DNA of 23,223 nt from NCBI GenBank assembly GCA_022736495.1, contig DZCR01000024.1, positions 5,252 through 28,474 of the forward strand, given 5' to 3'. The notes under the pieces are model-generated. The model saw only the letters and a list, made by a program, of their open reading frames with translations, was not told the DNA's origin and ran no database searches. Both the position numbers and the translations under genes were made by a program. Source of the DNA: Desulfobacca acetoxidans (GTDB lineage: Bacteria; Desulfobacterota; Desulfobaccia; Desulfobaccales; 0-14-0-80-60-11). This document shows, piece after piece, positions 13,730 to 22,159 of the stretch (positions within the stretch are counted from its first letter, which is position 1; every line of letters begins with the position of its first letter).

Positions 13730-15583
13730 ATGATAATGGAGATTAAGACTCCCGTCAGCGCCGCGTTAAGCCCCGAGCAAATATCCGCCATCCAGGAAAC
13801 CGTCAGCCGCTACAAGGCCGTCAAAGGGGGGCTGCAGCCCGCTCTTCACACGGTTCAAGGCATTTGCGGCAACTGGTTGCCCATGGAAGCCCTGAAGCTG
13901 ATATCCGAGGGCATGGATATCCCTTATGCCTATCTTTACGGCGTCATGAGCTTTTATACCATGTTCTCGCCGACGCCCCGGGGAAAGTATATCATCCGCA
14001 TGTGCGAGTCGCCCCCCTGCCACATCCTGGGGGCCGATAACCTCCTGGAAGTGCTCAAAGCTGAATTGGGCCTCAAAGCGGGCGAAACCACCAGTGATGG
14101 TCTGTTCACCCTGGAACACACTGCCTGCTTGGGCGTCTGCGAAGTCTCTCCGGCCATGCAGATCAACGAGGTGGTCTTCGGGCGGCTTACCCCCGAGCGC
14201 ATCAAGAATATCATCAGCGATTACCGGAATGGTAAGACCGTGGACTACCGGACGCTCCCCCGCACCACCAATCCTTTGATCGATTACGTGTCCAGCGGCG
14301 ATGAACTGGTGCTCCTGGCCAACGTAGATCAGATCGATCCTTTGAGCCTGGACGCTTATCTCGAACGGGGCGGCTATGAGGGCTTGAAAAAGGCCCTGTC
14401 CCTGACCCAAGCCGAAGTGGTGGATACGGTGAAAAATTCCGGCTTGCGGGGCCGGGGTGGCGCCGGCTTCCCCACCGGGTTGAAGTGGTCGTTTACCCTG
14501 CCCAACCCCAACACCCCCAAGTACATCGTCTGCAACGCCGACGAAGGCGAGCCCGGCACCATCAAGGACCGCTACATCATGGAAGGCGACCCGCACCGGG
14601 TGCTGGAAGGCATGGCCATTGCGGGCTACGCGGTGGGCGCCTCCTACGGCTACATCTACGTCCGGGGCGAATATTATCTGTCCATGTACCGGCTGAACCA
14701 GGCCATCGCGGCCGCCGAAGCCAGGGGCCTCTTGGGGGACAACATCCAGGACACCGGTTTCTCTTTCCATATTCAGGTGCAGACCGGCGGCGGCTCTTAT
14801 GTCTGCGGCGAGGAAACTGCGCTTATCGAGTCCATCGAAGGCAAACGGGGCAACCCCCGGGTCAAGCCGCCCTTCCCCGGCGTGGTGGGCGTCTGGGGTA
14901 AGCCCACCATCGTCAACAACGTCGAGTCTCTGGCCAGCGTGCCGGGCATCGTGGTCAACGGCTCCGAGTGGTACAAATCCAAGGGCACCGCGGACGCTGC
15001 GGGCACCAAGATCTTCCAGGTGGTGGGCCAGGTGAAGAACCCCGGCATCGCCGAAGCCAACTGCGGCATGACCGTGCGCGAGCTCATCGACAAGTACGGT
15101 GGCGGCGTCAAAGACGGCCGCAAGTTCAAGACCTGTCAGACCGGTGGCTCCAGCTTCGGGTTCTTTAAAGACGAGCACCTGGACACCCCCATGGAATACA
15201 TGGCCATGGCCAAGGCCGAAGGCGCCCTGGGCTCCGGCACCATGCTGGTGATGGACGACACCACCTGCGTCATAGACGTGGTCAAGTCCATCCTGTACTT
15301 CTTCCAACACGAGTCCTGCGGGTTCTGCCTGCCCTGCCGCCGGGGCACCCGGGTGCTCTACGAGCTCATCAGCAAGGTGGCCGCGGGCAAGGGCACCGAA
15401 GCCGACCTGGACCGGATGATTTCGATATCCCAGATCATGGTGGACTCCTCCAACTGCGCCCTGGGCATGAGCCCGTATTTCTTCATTAAGACCACCATCG
15501 AGCGGTTCCGGGACGAATACGACGCCCACCTGGCGGGAAATTGCCCGTTGGGGGTATGTAAGGCCGAAGGGCCTTCCCATTAG
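13730..15583 (+). CDS. nuoEF: NADH-quinone oxidoreductase, fused NuoE-NuoF subunit
   Basis: Electron-entry subunit of complex I: oxidises NADH with FMN and passes electrons through Fe-S clusters. Residues 1-170 are NuoE, a thioredoxin-like domain with the [2Fe-2S] ligands Cys92, Cys97, Cys133 and Cys137. From about 195 it is NuoF, with FMN/NADH-binding GRGGAGFPTG (241-250), NADEGEPGT (269-277), GGGSYVCGEETALIESIEG (353-371), and N3 [4Fe-4S] ligands in ESCGFCLPC (Cys530, 533, 536) plus Cys576. The tail NCPLGVCK (604-611) resembles the start of the C-terminal ferredoxin extension of HydB/HndC-type NuoF relatives, which is absent here. The start is chosen at ATG 13730 (13736 also possible); upstream codons to 13562 encode non-conserved, lysine-rich sequence. 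It is the first gene of the operon. Confidence 0.95.
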   Translation: MIMEIKTPVSAALSPEQISAIQETVSRYKAVKGGLQPALHTVQGICGNWLPMEALKLISEGMDIPYAYLYGVMSFYTMFSPTPRGKYIIRMCESPPCHILGADNLLEVLKAELGLKAGETTSDGLFTLEHTACLGVCEVSPAMQINEVVFGRLTPERIKNIISDYRNGKTVDYRTLPRTTNPLIDYVSSGDELVLLANVDQIDPLSLDAYLERGGYEGLKKALSLTQAEVVDTVKNSGLRGRGGAGFPTGLKWSFTLPNPNTPKYIVCNADEGEPGTIKDRYIMEGDPHRVLEGMAIAGYAVGASYGYIYVRGEYYLSMYRLNQAIAAAEARGLLGDNIQDTGFSFHIQVQTGGGSYVCGEETALIESIEGKRGNPRVKPPFPGVVGVWGKPTIVNNVESLASVPGIVVNGSEWYKSKGTADAAGTKIFQVVGQVKNPGIAEANCGMTVRELIDKYGGGVKDGRKFKTCQTGGSSFGFFKDEHLDTPMEYMAMAKAEGALGSGTMLVMDDTTCVIDVVKSILYFFQHESCGFCLPCRRGTRVLYELISKVAAGKGTEADLDRMISISQIMVDSSNCALGMSPYFFIKTTIERFRDEYDAHLAGNCPLGVCKAEGPSH

Positions 15584-15593
15584 AAGTTGGCAG

Positions 15594-15613
15594 CACAGGC
15601 TTTCCAGCCTGTG
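15594..15613. repeat. CACAGGCT hairpin
   Basis: A perfect 8-bp stem, CACAGGCT/AGCCTGTG, with a TTCC loop lies 10 bp after nuoEF. A diverged relative lies at 1322-1346. It is followed by another GC-rich inverted repeat (GCATCGGCGGGATGC, 15616-15630) and then a GTAGGGCGGGC palindrome. Confidence 0.6.
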
Positions 15614-15644
15614 TCGCATCGGCGGGATGCCGGTGCCCCAGGAA

Positions 15645-15696
15645 ATGTAGGGCGGGCATGGCCCGCCGGAAAAGGTGGGCGGTTCCCACCCTGCAT
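15645..15696. repeat. REP-like palindrome, copy 2
   Basis: ATGTAGGG (15645-15652) pairs with CCCTGCAT (15689-15696) apart from one mismatch. Inside are two hairpins: GGCGGGC/GCCCGCC (15651-15667) and GGTGGG/CCCACC (15674-15690). It lies between nuoEF and nuoA. There is no T-run after it, so it is not an obvious terminator. Confidence 0.78.
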
Positions 15697-15720
15697 GGTT
15701 ACATGACTGAGGATTAACCT

Positions 15721-16077
15721 ATGCTGATCGATTACTTACCAATTCTGATTTACATGGTTATCGCCATCGGGCTGGTGGCCGTCATGGTGCTTTTGTCTGA
15801 AATCCTGGGCAAGAAGAAGCATTTTCCCGCCAAGGACATTCCGTACGAGTGCGGCATGGACCCCATCGGCGACGCCCGCAGCCGCTACACGGTGCGCTTC
15901 TACGTCATTGCCATGTTCTTCATCGTGTTCGACATTGAAGCCATTTTCTTCTATCCCTGGGCCGTGGTCTTTAAACCCCTGGGCTGGTTCGGGTTCGTGG
16001 AGATGCTCGTGTTCATCGGCATTTTGGCGGTGGGCCTGGTGTACGTCTGGGGCAAGGGCGCCCTGGAGTGGGAATAA
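15721..16077 (+). CDS. nuoA: NADH-quinone oxidoreductase subunit A
   Basis: Small membrane subunit of complex I, at the junction between the membrane arm and the quinone site. It has 118 residues with three transmembrane helices (about 7-28, 60-82 and 89-110). The cytoplasmic loop PYECGMDPIGDARSRYTVRFYVIAMFFIVFDIEAIF carries the ECG cysteine motif and the acidic FDIE of the second helix, both strictly family-like. GAGGA (15709-15713) is 7 bp before the ATG. A 137-bp repeat-filled gap separates it from nuoEF, which is unusual inside this operon. Confidence 0.96.
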   Translation: MLIDYLPILIYMVIAIGLVAVMVLLSEILGKKKHFPAKDIPYECGMDPIGDARSRYTVRFYVIAMFFIVFDIEAIFFYPWAVVFKPLGWFGFVEMLVFIGILAVGLVYVWGKGALEWE

Positions 16078-16080
16078 TAC

Positions 16081-16111
16081 AGTTTTCAGTTTTCGGTTTA
16101 TAGTTTTCGGT
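16081..16111. repeat. Heptad array (AGTTTTC)n between nuoA and nuoB
   Basis: Units AGTTTTC, AGTTTTC, GGTTTAT and AGTTTTC follow each other with a 7-bp period. An inverted partner, TGAAAACGAAAAACC, lies at 16138-16152, so an imperfect hairpin is possible. The period matches the TTAGC arrays but the unit differs. The remaining part of the 110-bp gap holds only the nuoB ribosome-binding site (AGGAG, 16176-16180). Confidence 0.6.
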
Positions 16112-16187
16112 AAAGTGCGAGGGCACATGCGCAGCCCTGAAAACGAAAAACCAACATGAAGAACGGTTTTTCATTAGGAGCACCTGA

Positions 16188-16706
16188 ATGGGTATTGAAG
16201 AGCATTTAGGCTATAACGTCTTGACCACCACCCTGGAAAAGCTGGTGGACTGGGGCCGGAAGAGCTCGCTGTGGCCCGCCACCTTCGGGTTGGCCTGCTG
16301 CGCCATCGAAATGATCTGCACCGCGGCCAACCGCTGGGACATCGCCCGCTTCGGCATGGAAGCCTTTCGCGCTTCCCCTCGCCAGGCAGACGTGATCATC
16401 ATCGCCGGCACCGTGTGCAAAAAGATGATGCCGGCCATTCAGCGGGTCTATGACCAGATGAGCGAACCCAAATGGGTCATCGCCATGGGGGCCTGCGCCA
16501 CCTCCGGCGGGATTTTCGACTCCTATGCCGTAGTCCAAGGCATCGACACCTACCTGCCGGTGGACGTCTACGTGCCCGGCTGCCCGCCCCGGCCCGAAGG
16601 TTTATTATACGGGATTTTGAAGCTCCATGAGAAAATCCTACAAGATCCCTTCCTGACCAAGCAGTACAAGGAGCGGTTGCAGCTCCGGCGGGAGGAGGCG
16701 GCATGA
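16188..16706 (+). CDS. nuoB: NADH-quinone oxidoreductase subunit B
   Basis: Peripheral-arm subunit holding the terminal [4Fe-4S] cluster N2, which hands electrons to quinone. At 172 residues it is normal. The N2 ligands are the tandem Cys37-Cys38 in LACCAIEM, Cys103 in GACATSGG and Cys132 in [32 protein letters not shown] is the conserved quinone-site and NuoD interface region. AGGAG lies 7 bp before the start, and the stop overlaps nuoC by 4 bp. Confidence 0.97.
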   Translation: MGIEEHLGYNVLTTTLEKLVDWGRKSSLWPATFGLACCAIEMICTAANRWDIARFGMEAFRASPRQADVIIIAGTVCKKMMPAIQRVYDQMSEPKWVIAMGACATSGGIFDSYAVVQGIDTYLPVDVYVPGCPPRPEGLLYGILKLHEKILQDPFLTKQYKERLQLRREEAA

Positions 16707-17158
16707 AACAAGCGGTGGCCTTGCTCGAAGAAAAGTTTGCCGACGAAGTCATGGGAGTCGTGGAGTTCCGGGGCGAAACCACTGTTATCGTCAAGCCTTC
16801 GCTGATTGTGGAGATCTGCACGGCCCTCAAAGACGGCCATGACACCGGCTGCAAGTATCTCTCCATGATTGCGGGCATGGATTACTCCCCGGAAAGCCCC
16901 CGGTTCGGCGTGGTTTATAACCTTTATAGCCACAAACACCATAACCGCATCACCTTGAAGACCCGGCTGGAGGATGATCAGGCCCCGGCCATCGCTTCCG
17001 TCTCTTCAGTATGGTCCACGGCCATCTGGCATGAGCGGGAAATTTACGACATGATGGGCATCCGCTTCAAGGGCCATCCGGACCTGCGGCGCCTCCTCAT
17101 GCCGGGAGACTGGGTGGGGCATCCCCAGCGCAAAGATTACCCCTTGCGGGGCATGTAA
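16703..17158 (+). CDS. nuoC: NADH-quinone oxidoreductase subunit C
   Basis: The 30-kDa-type subunit of the peripheral arm, without cofactors, which supports NuoD and NuoB. At 151 residues it is the short form. The C-terminal signature [42 protein letters not shown] is characteristic. The N-terminal half is more variable but has [10 protein letters not shown]. The start overlaps the nuoB stop (ATGA), implying coupled translation. NuoC and NuoD are separate here, not fused as in E. coli. Confidence 0.96.
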   Translation: MKQAVALLEEKFADEVMGVVEFRGETTVIVKPSLIVEICTALKDGHDTGCKYLSMIAGMDYSPESPRFGVVYNLYSHKHHNRITLKTRLEDDQAPAIASVSSVWSTAIWHEREIYDMMGIRFKGHPDLRRLLMPGDWVGHPQRKDYPLRGM

Positions 17159-17160
17159 TT

Positions 17161-17219
17161 TAATGTAGGGCGGGCAGTGCCCGCTATCAATCAAGGTGGG
17201 CACTGCCCACCCTACATTA
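17161..17219. repeat. REP-like palindrome, copy 3
   Basis: The best-preserved copy. A perfect 10-bp outer stem TAATGTAGGG/CCCTACATTA encloses two perfect hairpins: GCGGGC/GCCCGC (17170-17184) and GGTGGGC/GCCCACC (17195-17211). It forms a three-way-junction shape between nuoC and nuoD, starting 2 bp after the nuoC stop. Confidence 0.85.
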
Positions 17220-17246
17220 ACTGATAAGGCTAAACGAGAAATTGAC

Positions 17247-18452
17247 ATGAATCCAGCTGAACAATCCATGGCACGCACCGAAACCATGCTGCTGAACGTA
17301 GGCCCGAGCCACCCCAGCACCCACGGGGTCCTTCGGGTCCTGGTGGAGCTGGACGGCGAACTTATCGTGAGCGCCGACCCGGACATCGGTTTTCTCCATC
17401 GCGGCATTGAGAAGATGTGCGAATACCGCACCTACCACAAGTGCCTGCCCCTGATGAACCGGGTGGACTACCTGGCCGGCGAGGTCAACAACTTCGGCTT
17501 CTGCCTGGCGGTGGAAAAGCTCCTGGACGTGGAGGTGCCCAAACGCGCCCAGTACATCCGGGTGCTGATCGCGGAGTTGACCCGGATCGCCTCCCACCTC
17601 TTCTGGCTGGGCACCCACGGCCACGACTTAGGCGCCATGACCCCGCTATTCTATGCCTTTAGGGAGCGGGAAAAGATCATGGACCTGTGCGAAATGGTCG
17701 CAGGCGCCCGCATGTTTCCGCTTTATTTCCGGATCGGCGGCTTGGCCGCGGACCTGCCCGAGGGCTTCATCCCGGCGGTGGCGGAGTTCGTCAAATCCTT
17801 TCCCAAACTCTGGCAGGACTACGACAACCTCCTGACCAAAAACATCATCTGGCAGGAGCGCACCATGGGCGTGGGCGCCATGAGCGCCGCAGACGCGCTG
17901 GATTGGGGCTGGTCCGGTCCCATGGCCCGGGGGTCCGGAATCGATTGGGACCTGCGCCGGGATAACCCGTACTCCAGCTACGATGAATTCGAGTTCGAAG
18001 TGCCCCTGGGAACCCAGCAGGGCGACACTTACTCCCGGTATCTGGTGCGGATGCAGGAGATGCTCCAGGCCAACCGCATCGTCGAGCAGACCCTGAAAAA
18101 GATCGCCCAAACCGAGCCCGGGGACATCAAGTGCGCCGATCCCAGGGTGTCGCTACCGCCCAAAGAAAAGGTCTATACCGACATCGCCAGCTTGATCAAC
18201 CACTTCAAGCTGATCCAGGAAGGCATCACGCCGCCTCAGGGTGAAGTCTACCAATGCATCGAGGCCCCCAAGGGCGAGATGGGGTTTTATATTGTCAGCG
18301 ATGGGGGGCCGCAGCCTTTCCGGGTAAAAGTAAGGACTCCGTCTTTCGTAGTGTTGGGCTCCCTGGACAAGCTGTCCCGGGGTCGGCTGTTGTCGGACCT
18401 CATCGCTTTGATCGGCACCATGGATATCGTCCTGGCGGACGTGGATCGATAA
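17247..18452 (+). CDS. nuoD: NADH-quinone oxidoreductase subunit D
   Basis: The 49-kDa-type subunit, related to the large subunit of NiFe hydrogenases, which with NuoB forms the quinone-reduction site. From ATG 17247 it has 401 residues, close to the usual length. LNVGPSHPSTHGVLRVLVELDGE near the start contains the quinone-loop HPSTHG. HRGIEKMCEYRTY, GTHGHDLGAMTPLFYAFREREKIMDL and SGPMARGSGIDWDLRRDNPYS follow in family order, and the C-terminus reaches FVVLGSLDKLSRGRLLSDLIALIGTMDIVLADVDR. The hydrogenase metal cysteines are absent, as expected. An in-frame extension to 17196 is rejected because it is encoded by the REP palindrome. The Shine-Dalgarno is weak. Confidence 0.96.
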   Translation: MNPAEQSMARTETMLLNVGPSHPSTHGVLRVLVELDGELIVSADPDIGFLHRGIEKMCEYRTYHKCLPLMNRVDYLAGEVNNFGFCLAVEKLLDVEVPKRAQYIRVLIAELTRIASHLFWLGTHGHDLGAMTPLFYAFREREKIMDLCEMVAGARMFPLYFRIGGLAADLPEGFIPAVAEFVKSFPKLWQDYDNLLTKNIIWQERTMGVGAMSAADALDWGWSGPMARGSGIDWDLRRDNPYSSYDEFEFEVPLGTQQGDTYSRYLVRMQEMLQANRIVEQTLKKIAQTEPGDIKCADPRVSLPPKEKVYTDIASLINHFKLIQEGITPPQGEVYQCIEAPKGEMGFYIVSDGGPQPFRVKVRTPSFVVLGSLDKLSRGRLLSDLIALIGTMDIVLADVDR

Positions 18453-18460
18453 CGATTACG

Positions 18461-18485
18461 GTAGGATACGCACTGCGCACCCTAC
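18461..18485. repeat. Degenerate REP-like palindrome, copy 4
   Basis: GTAGG (18461-18465) and CCTAC (18481-18485) bracket ATACGCACTGCGCAC, a shortened and altered form of the same repeat. It lies in the 61-bp gap between nuoD and nuoG. Confidence 0.5.
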
Positions 18486-18513
18486 AACTGCTTGATTACA
18501 TTAGGATTGAACT

Positions 18514-21120
18514 ATGGTAAATCTGACCATCGACGGCCGAGCCATCCAGGCGGAACCGGGTAAAACCGTTCTGGAAGTGGCCAAAGAGAACGGGATCTTC
18601 ATCCCCTACCTCTGCTATCACCCGGCGTTGAAACCCATCGGCTCTTGCCGCATTTGCGTGGTGGAAATCAAGCCGGGGCCGCCACGGCCTCTGCCGGCCT
18701 GCGCCACCACCATTAATGAAGGCATGGAGGTGGTGACTAATTCGCCCAAGCTTAAGGCCTTGCGCCAGGAATTGATGAAGCTGGTGCTCATTAACCACGC
18801 GCTGGAATGCCCCATCTGCGACAAGGGTGGGGAATGCGAGCTCCAGGATCTCACCCATGCCCTGGGCGTGTCCACGGTGGACCTGGACGCGGTCAAGCTT
18901 GATCCCAACCCCGACTACGTCTCGCAGTTGGTGGAGCGCCACCCGGACCGCTGCGTTTCCTGCGGCCGCTGCGTCCGCATCTGCCGGGACCGCGTGGGGG
19001 CCATGGCCATCAACTTCACGCTGCGGGGTTATTTTACCGAGCTGGCCAGCGGCGCCCAGCCCCTGGATTGCGAGTTCTGCGGCTCCTGCATCGACATTTG
19101 CCCGGTGGGGGCCTTGATCAATAAACAGTTCAAATACCGGGCCCGGGCCTGGGAAGTTGCCAAAACGGAGATCGCCTGCCCCTTCTGCGGCGGCGGCTGC
19201 ACCTACCAGGTGCACACCAAAGACGGCAAGATCATGCGGGTCTTGAACGAGGACAGCGTCCTGCTCTGCGGCCGGGGCCGTTTCGGTTGGCCGGTGGTGG
19301 AAGCGCCGGACCGTTTGAAGACCCCGTTGATCCGAGAAAATGGCAACTTTAGGCCTGCTTCCTGGGACGAAGCCCTGGACCTGGTAGCCGCCAAGTTGAA
19401 AGAAACCCTGGAGGCCGGCGGCCCTAAGGCGGTTTACGGCGTGGGTTCGCCCCGGGCCACCAATGAAGCGAATTTCGCCTTCCAGAAATTTTTCCGGGAT
19501 GGCCTGGCCACAAACCAATTGGACAATCCGGGCCGGTATAACTATGTCCGGGCCCTCAAGGCCATGGCCGAGGTCTTCGGCCTGCCTAAAGTCGCAGGAG
19601 TTGAAGCCAGCAGCGCTTTGAAGCCGGCTTACAACTCGGCCTTCGAGGTGAAGGAAGAGGCCACCGGCAGCGGTTTCCCCTTTGTCCTGGGGAAACTGGA
19701 GGATCTCGCCAAGGCCGACCTGGTCCTGGTGGTGGACACCGATGTCACCCCGGAAATGCCGCCCCTGGGCTGGAAGCTCATGGAAGCGAGAGAGCGGGAG
19801 AACTTCCGGCTGGTGGTGGCCAATCCCCGCAAGACCAAGTTCGACCGCTACGCCAGCCTGTCTCTGCGCTATAAACCGGGCAGCGAGCGGGTGCTTATCG
19901 CCGGCCTGATCAAATTCCTGCTGGGGGAAAACCCCGACTGGACCCCGGCCATTAAGGCCAGCGGCCTGGAGGAGTTCAAGGAAAGCGTCAAGCTCACTCC
20001 CAAAGAAATCACCACCAAGACCGGGGTAGAAGAAAGCGTCCTCAGAGAAGCCGCGGCAATGTTGGCCCAGGCCCAGGCCCCGGCCATCATCTTCGGCACT
20101 GAGCTGCTCGCCCAGGATAAGGGGCAAGCCAACGCCCTGGCCCTGGCCGACCTCTTCCTCCTGGTGGGCAAACCCGAAGCGCCCGGCAGCGCCCTGTATC
20201 CCATAGCCGAAAAGAACAACACCCGGGGCGTCAGCGAAGTTGGGGTTCTGCCGAATATGGGCCCCGGATATGTACCGGTGGAGGGTTCGGAGCCCGGCGC
20301 CACCCTGGAAGAGGTCCTGGACCTCCTGGAGAAAAACGACGCCGCCGCCCCCAAGGCCCTATATCTCCTGGGCGGGGACTTGCTCAGGTTTCTCCCGCAT
20401 AAAAGCCGGGTGGAAAAGCTCCTGAAGAAGGTCCCGTTCATCGTGGTGCAAGACGCCTTCCTCACGGAAACCGCCAAGTTGGCCCAGGTGGTCCTGCCGG
20501 TGGCGATGCACGCCGAGCAGGAAGGGACTTTTATCAGCAGCACGGGTCAGTTAGGCCTGATCAGCCAAGCCCTGCCCGTGAACGGCGTGCGGCCCGACTG
20601 GAAGATTATCAGCGAGCTCGCGGCCCGAATGGGCTTTGCCGGCATCAAATACGCCAGCTCTAAGGAAATCTTCAAGGAACTGGCCAGGAAGATGCCCCTG
20701 TGGGCCGGGGTGGCACCCAAGTTGAGTGCACCATGTCCCAAGATCAAGGCCAGCGTCAGCGGCACCTTTGTCCCCTTCGAGGTGGACATCAGCCTGCCGG
20801 GCCGTCGGCCTTACACCCTGATCGTCGGCAAATCCCTGCAGCATTCCGGGTCATTCACCACTCATCACCCCTGCGGCACCATGGTCGTTACCAAAGAGGC
20901 GCTCCTGAAGATAAATCCCGAGGACGCCCAGAGTCTGGGGCTCACCGCAGGGGAGTCGGCCAAAGTCATTTCCTCCCACGGGGAAATCACGGCGCCGGTG
21001 AAACTGACCAACGAAGTTCCCGCAGGCGTGGTGTTTCTGCCAGAGCATTTCGCCGCCCCGGCAGCCAACGATTTAACCCTTAACTCCAACCTGGTGCGCG
21101 TGACCATCCAAAAGGGTTGA
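18514..21120 (+). CDS. nuoG: NADH-quinone oxidoreductase subunit G, with an extra ferredoxin-type cluster
   Basis: Large Fe-S subunit of the NADH-dehydrogenase module of complex I. The N-terminal [2Fe-2S] domain has Cys34, 45, 48 and 63. The His-ligated cluster motif is His95, Cys99, 102 and 108. An eight-cysteine ferredoxin domain follows: CVSCGRCVRIC (147, 150, 153, 157) and CEFCGSCIDIC (186, 189, 192, 196). Typical NuoG has only four of these, so this form resembles HndD/FdhA relatives. The N7-type motif is Cys222, 225, 229 and 252. The rest is a molybdopterin-oxidoreductase-like region with a C-terminal dinucleotide-binding-type domain from about 765, probably without Mo. At 868 residues it is in the family range. 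AGGA (18503-18506) precedes the ATG. Next comes nuoH after 4 bp. Confidence 0.95.
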   Translation: MVNLTIDGRAIQAEPGKTVLEVAKENGIFIPYLCYHPALKPIGSCRICVVEIKPGPPRPLPACATTINEGMEVVTNSPKLKALRQELMKLVLINHALECPICDKGGECELQDLTHALGVSTVDLDAVKLDPNPDYVSQLVERHPDRCVSCGRCVRICRDRVGAMAINFTLRGYFTELASGAQPLDCEFCGSCIDICPVGALINKQFKYRARAWEVAKTEIACPFCGGGCTYQVHTKDGKIMRVLNEDSVLLCGRGRFGWPVVEAPDRLKTPLIRENGNFRPASWDEALDLVAAKLKETLEAGGPKAVYGVGSPRATNEANFAFQKFFRDGLATNQLDNPGRYNYVRALKAMAEVFGLPKVAGVEASSALKPAYNSAFEVKEEATGSGFPFVLGKLEDLAKADLVLVVDTDVTPEMPPLGWKLMEARERENFRLVVANPRKTKFDRYASLSLRYKPGSERVLIAGLIKFLLGENPDWTPAIKASGLEEFKESVKLTPKEITTKTGVEESVLREAAAMLAQAQAPAIIFGTELLAQDKGQANALALADLFLLVGKPEAPGSALYPIAEKNNTRGVSEVGVLPNMGPGYVPVEGSEPGATLEEVLDLLEKNDAAAPKALYLLGGDLLRFLPHKSRVEKLLKKVPFIVVQDAFLTETAKLAQVVLPVAMHAEQEGTFISSTGQLGLISQALPVNGVRPDWKIISELAARMGFAGIKYASSKEIFKELARKMPLWAGVAPKLSAPCPKIKASVSGTFVPFEVDISLPGRRPYTLIVGKSLQHSGSFTTHHPCGTMVVTKEALLKINPEDAQSLGLTAGESAKVISSHGEITAPVKLTNEVPAGVVFLPEHFAAPAANDLTLNSNLVRVTIQKG

Positions 21121-21124
21121 GAAT

Positions 21125-22156
21125 ATGAATCTGCCCCTCTTAATACTGATCAGCGTCCTAAAGATCGCCGTGGTGATGGGGGTCCTGCTTACCTGCGTAG
21201 CCTACACGGTACTCCTGGAACGCAAGGTCCTGGGATTCATTCAGCTGCGGTACGGCCCCAACCGGGTAGGCCCCTGGGGCTTGCTCCAGCCTTTGGCTGA
21301 TGTCCTCAAACTCATGTTTAAAGAGGACTTCACCCCGCCGGGAGCCAACAAGGTCCTCTTTTTCCTGGCGCCGGTCATCACGGCCGGGGCGGCGCTCCTG
21401 CCCTTTGCGGTCATCCCCTTTGCCGGCAATATCCTGCCCCCGGAGATCACCTTTTACGGCTACAAGATCGACCTGACCGTGGCCCACTTGAATCAAGGCG
21501 TGATCGCGGACACCAATATCGGTCTCCTGTACATCTTCGCAGTAGCTTCCCTGGGGGTGTACGGCGCGGTCCTGGGCGGCTGGGCCTCCAACAACAAGTA
21601 TTCTCTGTTGGGCGCCCTGCGCCTCAGCGCCCAGATGGTCAGCTACGAGTTGGCCATGGGCCTAAGCGTCATCGGGGTTATCATGCTGGCCGGAACCCTG
21701 AGCACCGTCAAAATCGTGGAAGCGCAGAAATTAATCCCCTTCGTGGTTTACCAGCCCCTGGGTTTTGTGATCTTCATCATTGCGGCGCTGGCGGAATGCG
21801 GGCGGACGCCCTTCGACCTCATCGAGTGCGAAAACGAACTGGTGGCCGGCTACCAGACCGAATACAGCTCCATGAAGTGGGCCCTGTTCATGATGGGGGA
21901 ATATATCCACATTATCGTGGCCTCGGCCCTGGCGGTCACCCTGTTTTTAGGCGGCTGGCAGGGGCCCGTGCTGCCTCCCGTCGTCTGGTTTATGGGCAAG
22001 ACCTTCGTCCTGGTCTTCTTCTTCATCTGGCTAAGAGGCACCTTCCCCCGGTTCCGGTTCGATCAGCTCATGCAGTTGGGTTGGAAGGTCCTTTTGCCCC
22101 TGGGCCTGGTGAACATCATGGCCACCGGGGCAGTAATCTTATTTTTCAAGGGTTAA
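21125..22156 (+). CDS. nuoH: NADH-quinone oxidoreductase subunit H
   Basis: Membrane subunit that forms the heel of complex I and much of the quinone-access channel. It has 343 residues with eight or so transmembrane helices. ERKVLGFIQLRYGPNRVGPWGLLQPLADVLKLMFKED (32-68) is the conserved first cytoplasmic loop. AECGRTPFDLIECENELVAGYQTEYSSMKWALFMMGEY carries the glutamates thought to couple quinone chemistry to proton movement. RGTFPRFRFDQLM is near the end. It starts 4 bp after nuoG and ends 3 bp before nuoI. Confidence 0.97.
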   Translation: MNLPLLILISVLKIAVVMGVLLTCVAYTVLLERKVLGFIQLRYGPNRVGPWGLLQPLADVLKLMFKEDFTPPGANKVLFFLAPVITAGAALLPFAVIPFAGNILPPEITFYGYKIDLTVAHLNQGVIADTNIGLLYIFAVASLGVYGAVLGGWASNNKYSLLGALRLSAQMVSYELAMGLSVIGVIMLAGTLSTVKIVEAQKLIPFVVYQPLGFVIFIIAALAECGRTPFDLIECENELVAGYQTEYSSMKWALFMMGEYIHIIVASALAVTLFLGGWQGPVLPPVVWFMGKTFVLVFFFIWLRGTFPRFRFDQLMQLGWKVLLPLGLVNIMATGAVILFFKG

Positions 22157-22159
22157 TCC

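Noticed and set aside
13766..15619. A 617-residue open frame on the minus strand
   Set aside because: It lies antisense to the well-supported nuoEF, has no recognisable domain and is a by-product of the high GC content and codon bias.
17196..17246. Upstream extension of nuoD
   Set aside because: The extra residues are encoded by the REP palindrome and are not part of the NuoD family; ATG 17247 fits the conserved N-terminus.
18496..20127. A 543-residue open frame on the minus strand
   Set aside because: It is antisense to nuoG, whose motifs are unmistakable; the translation is low-complexity and unlike any known family.
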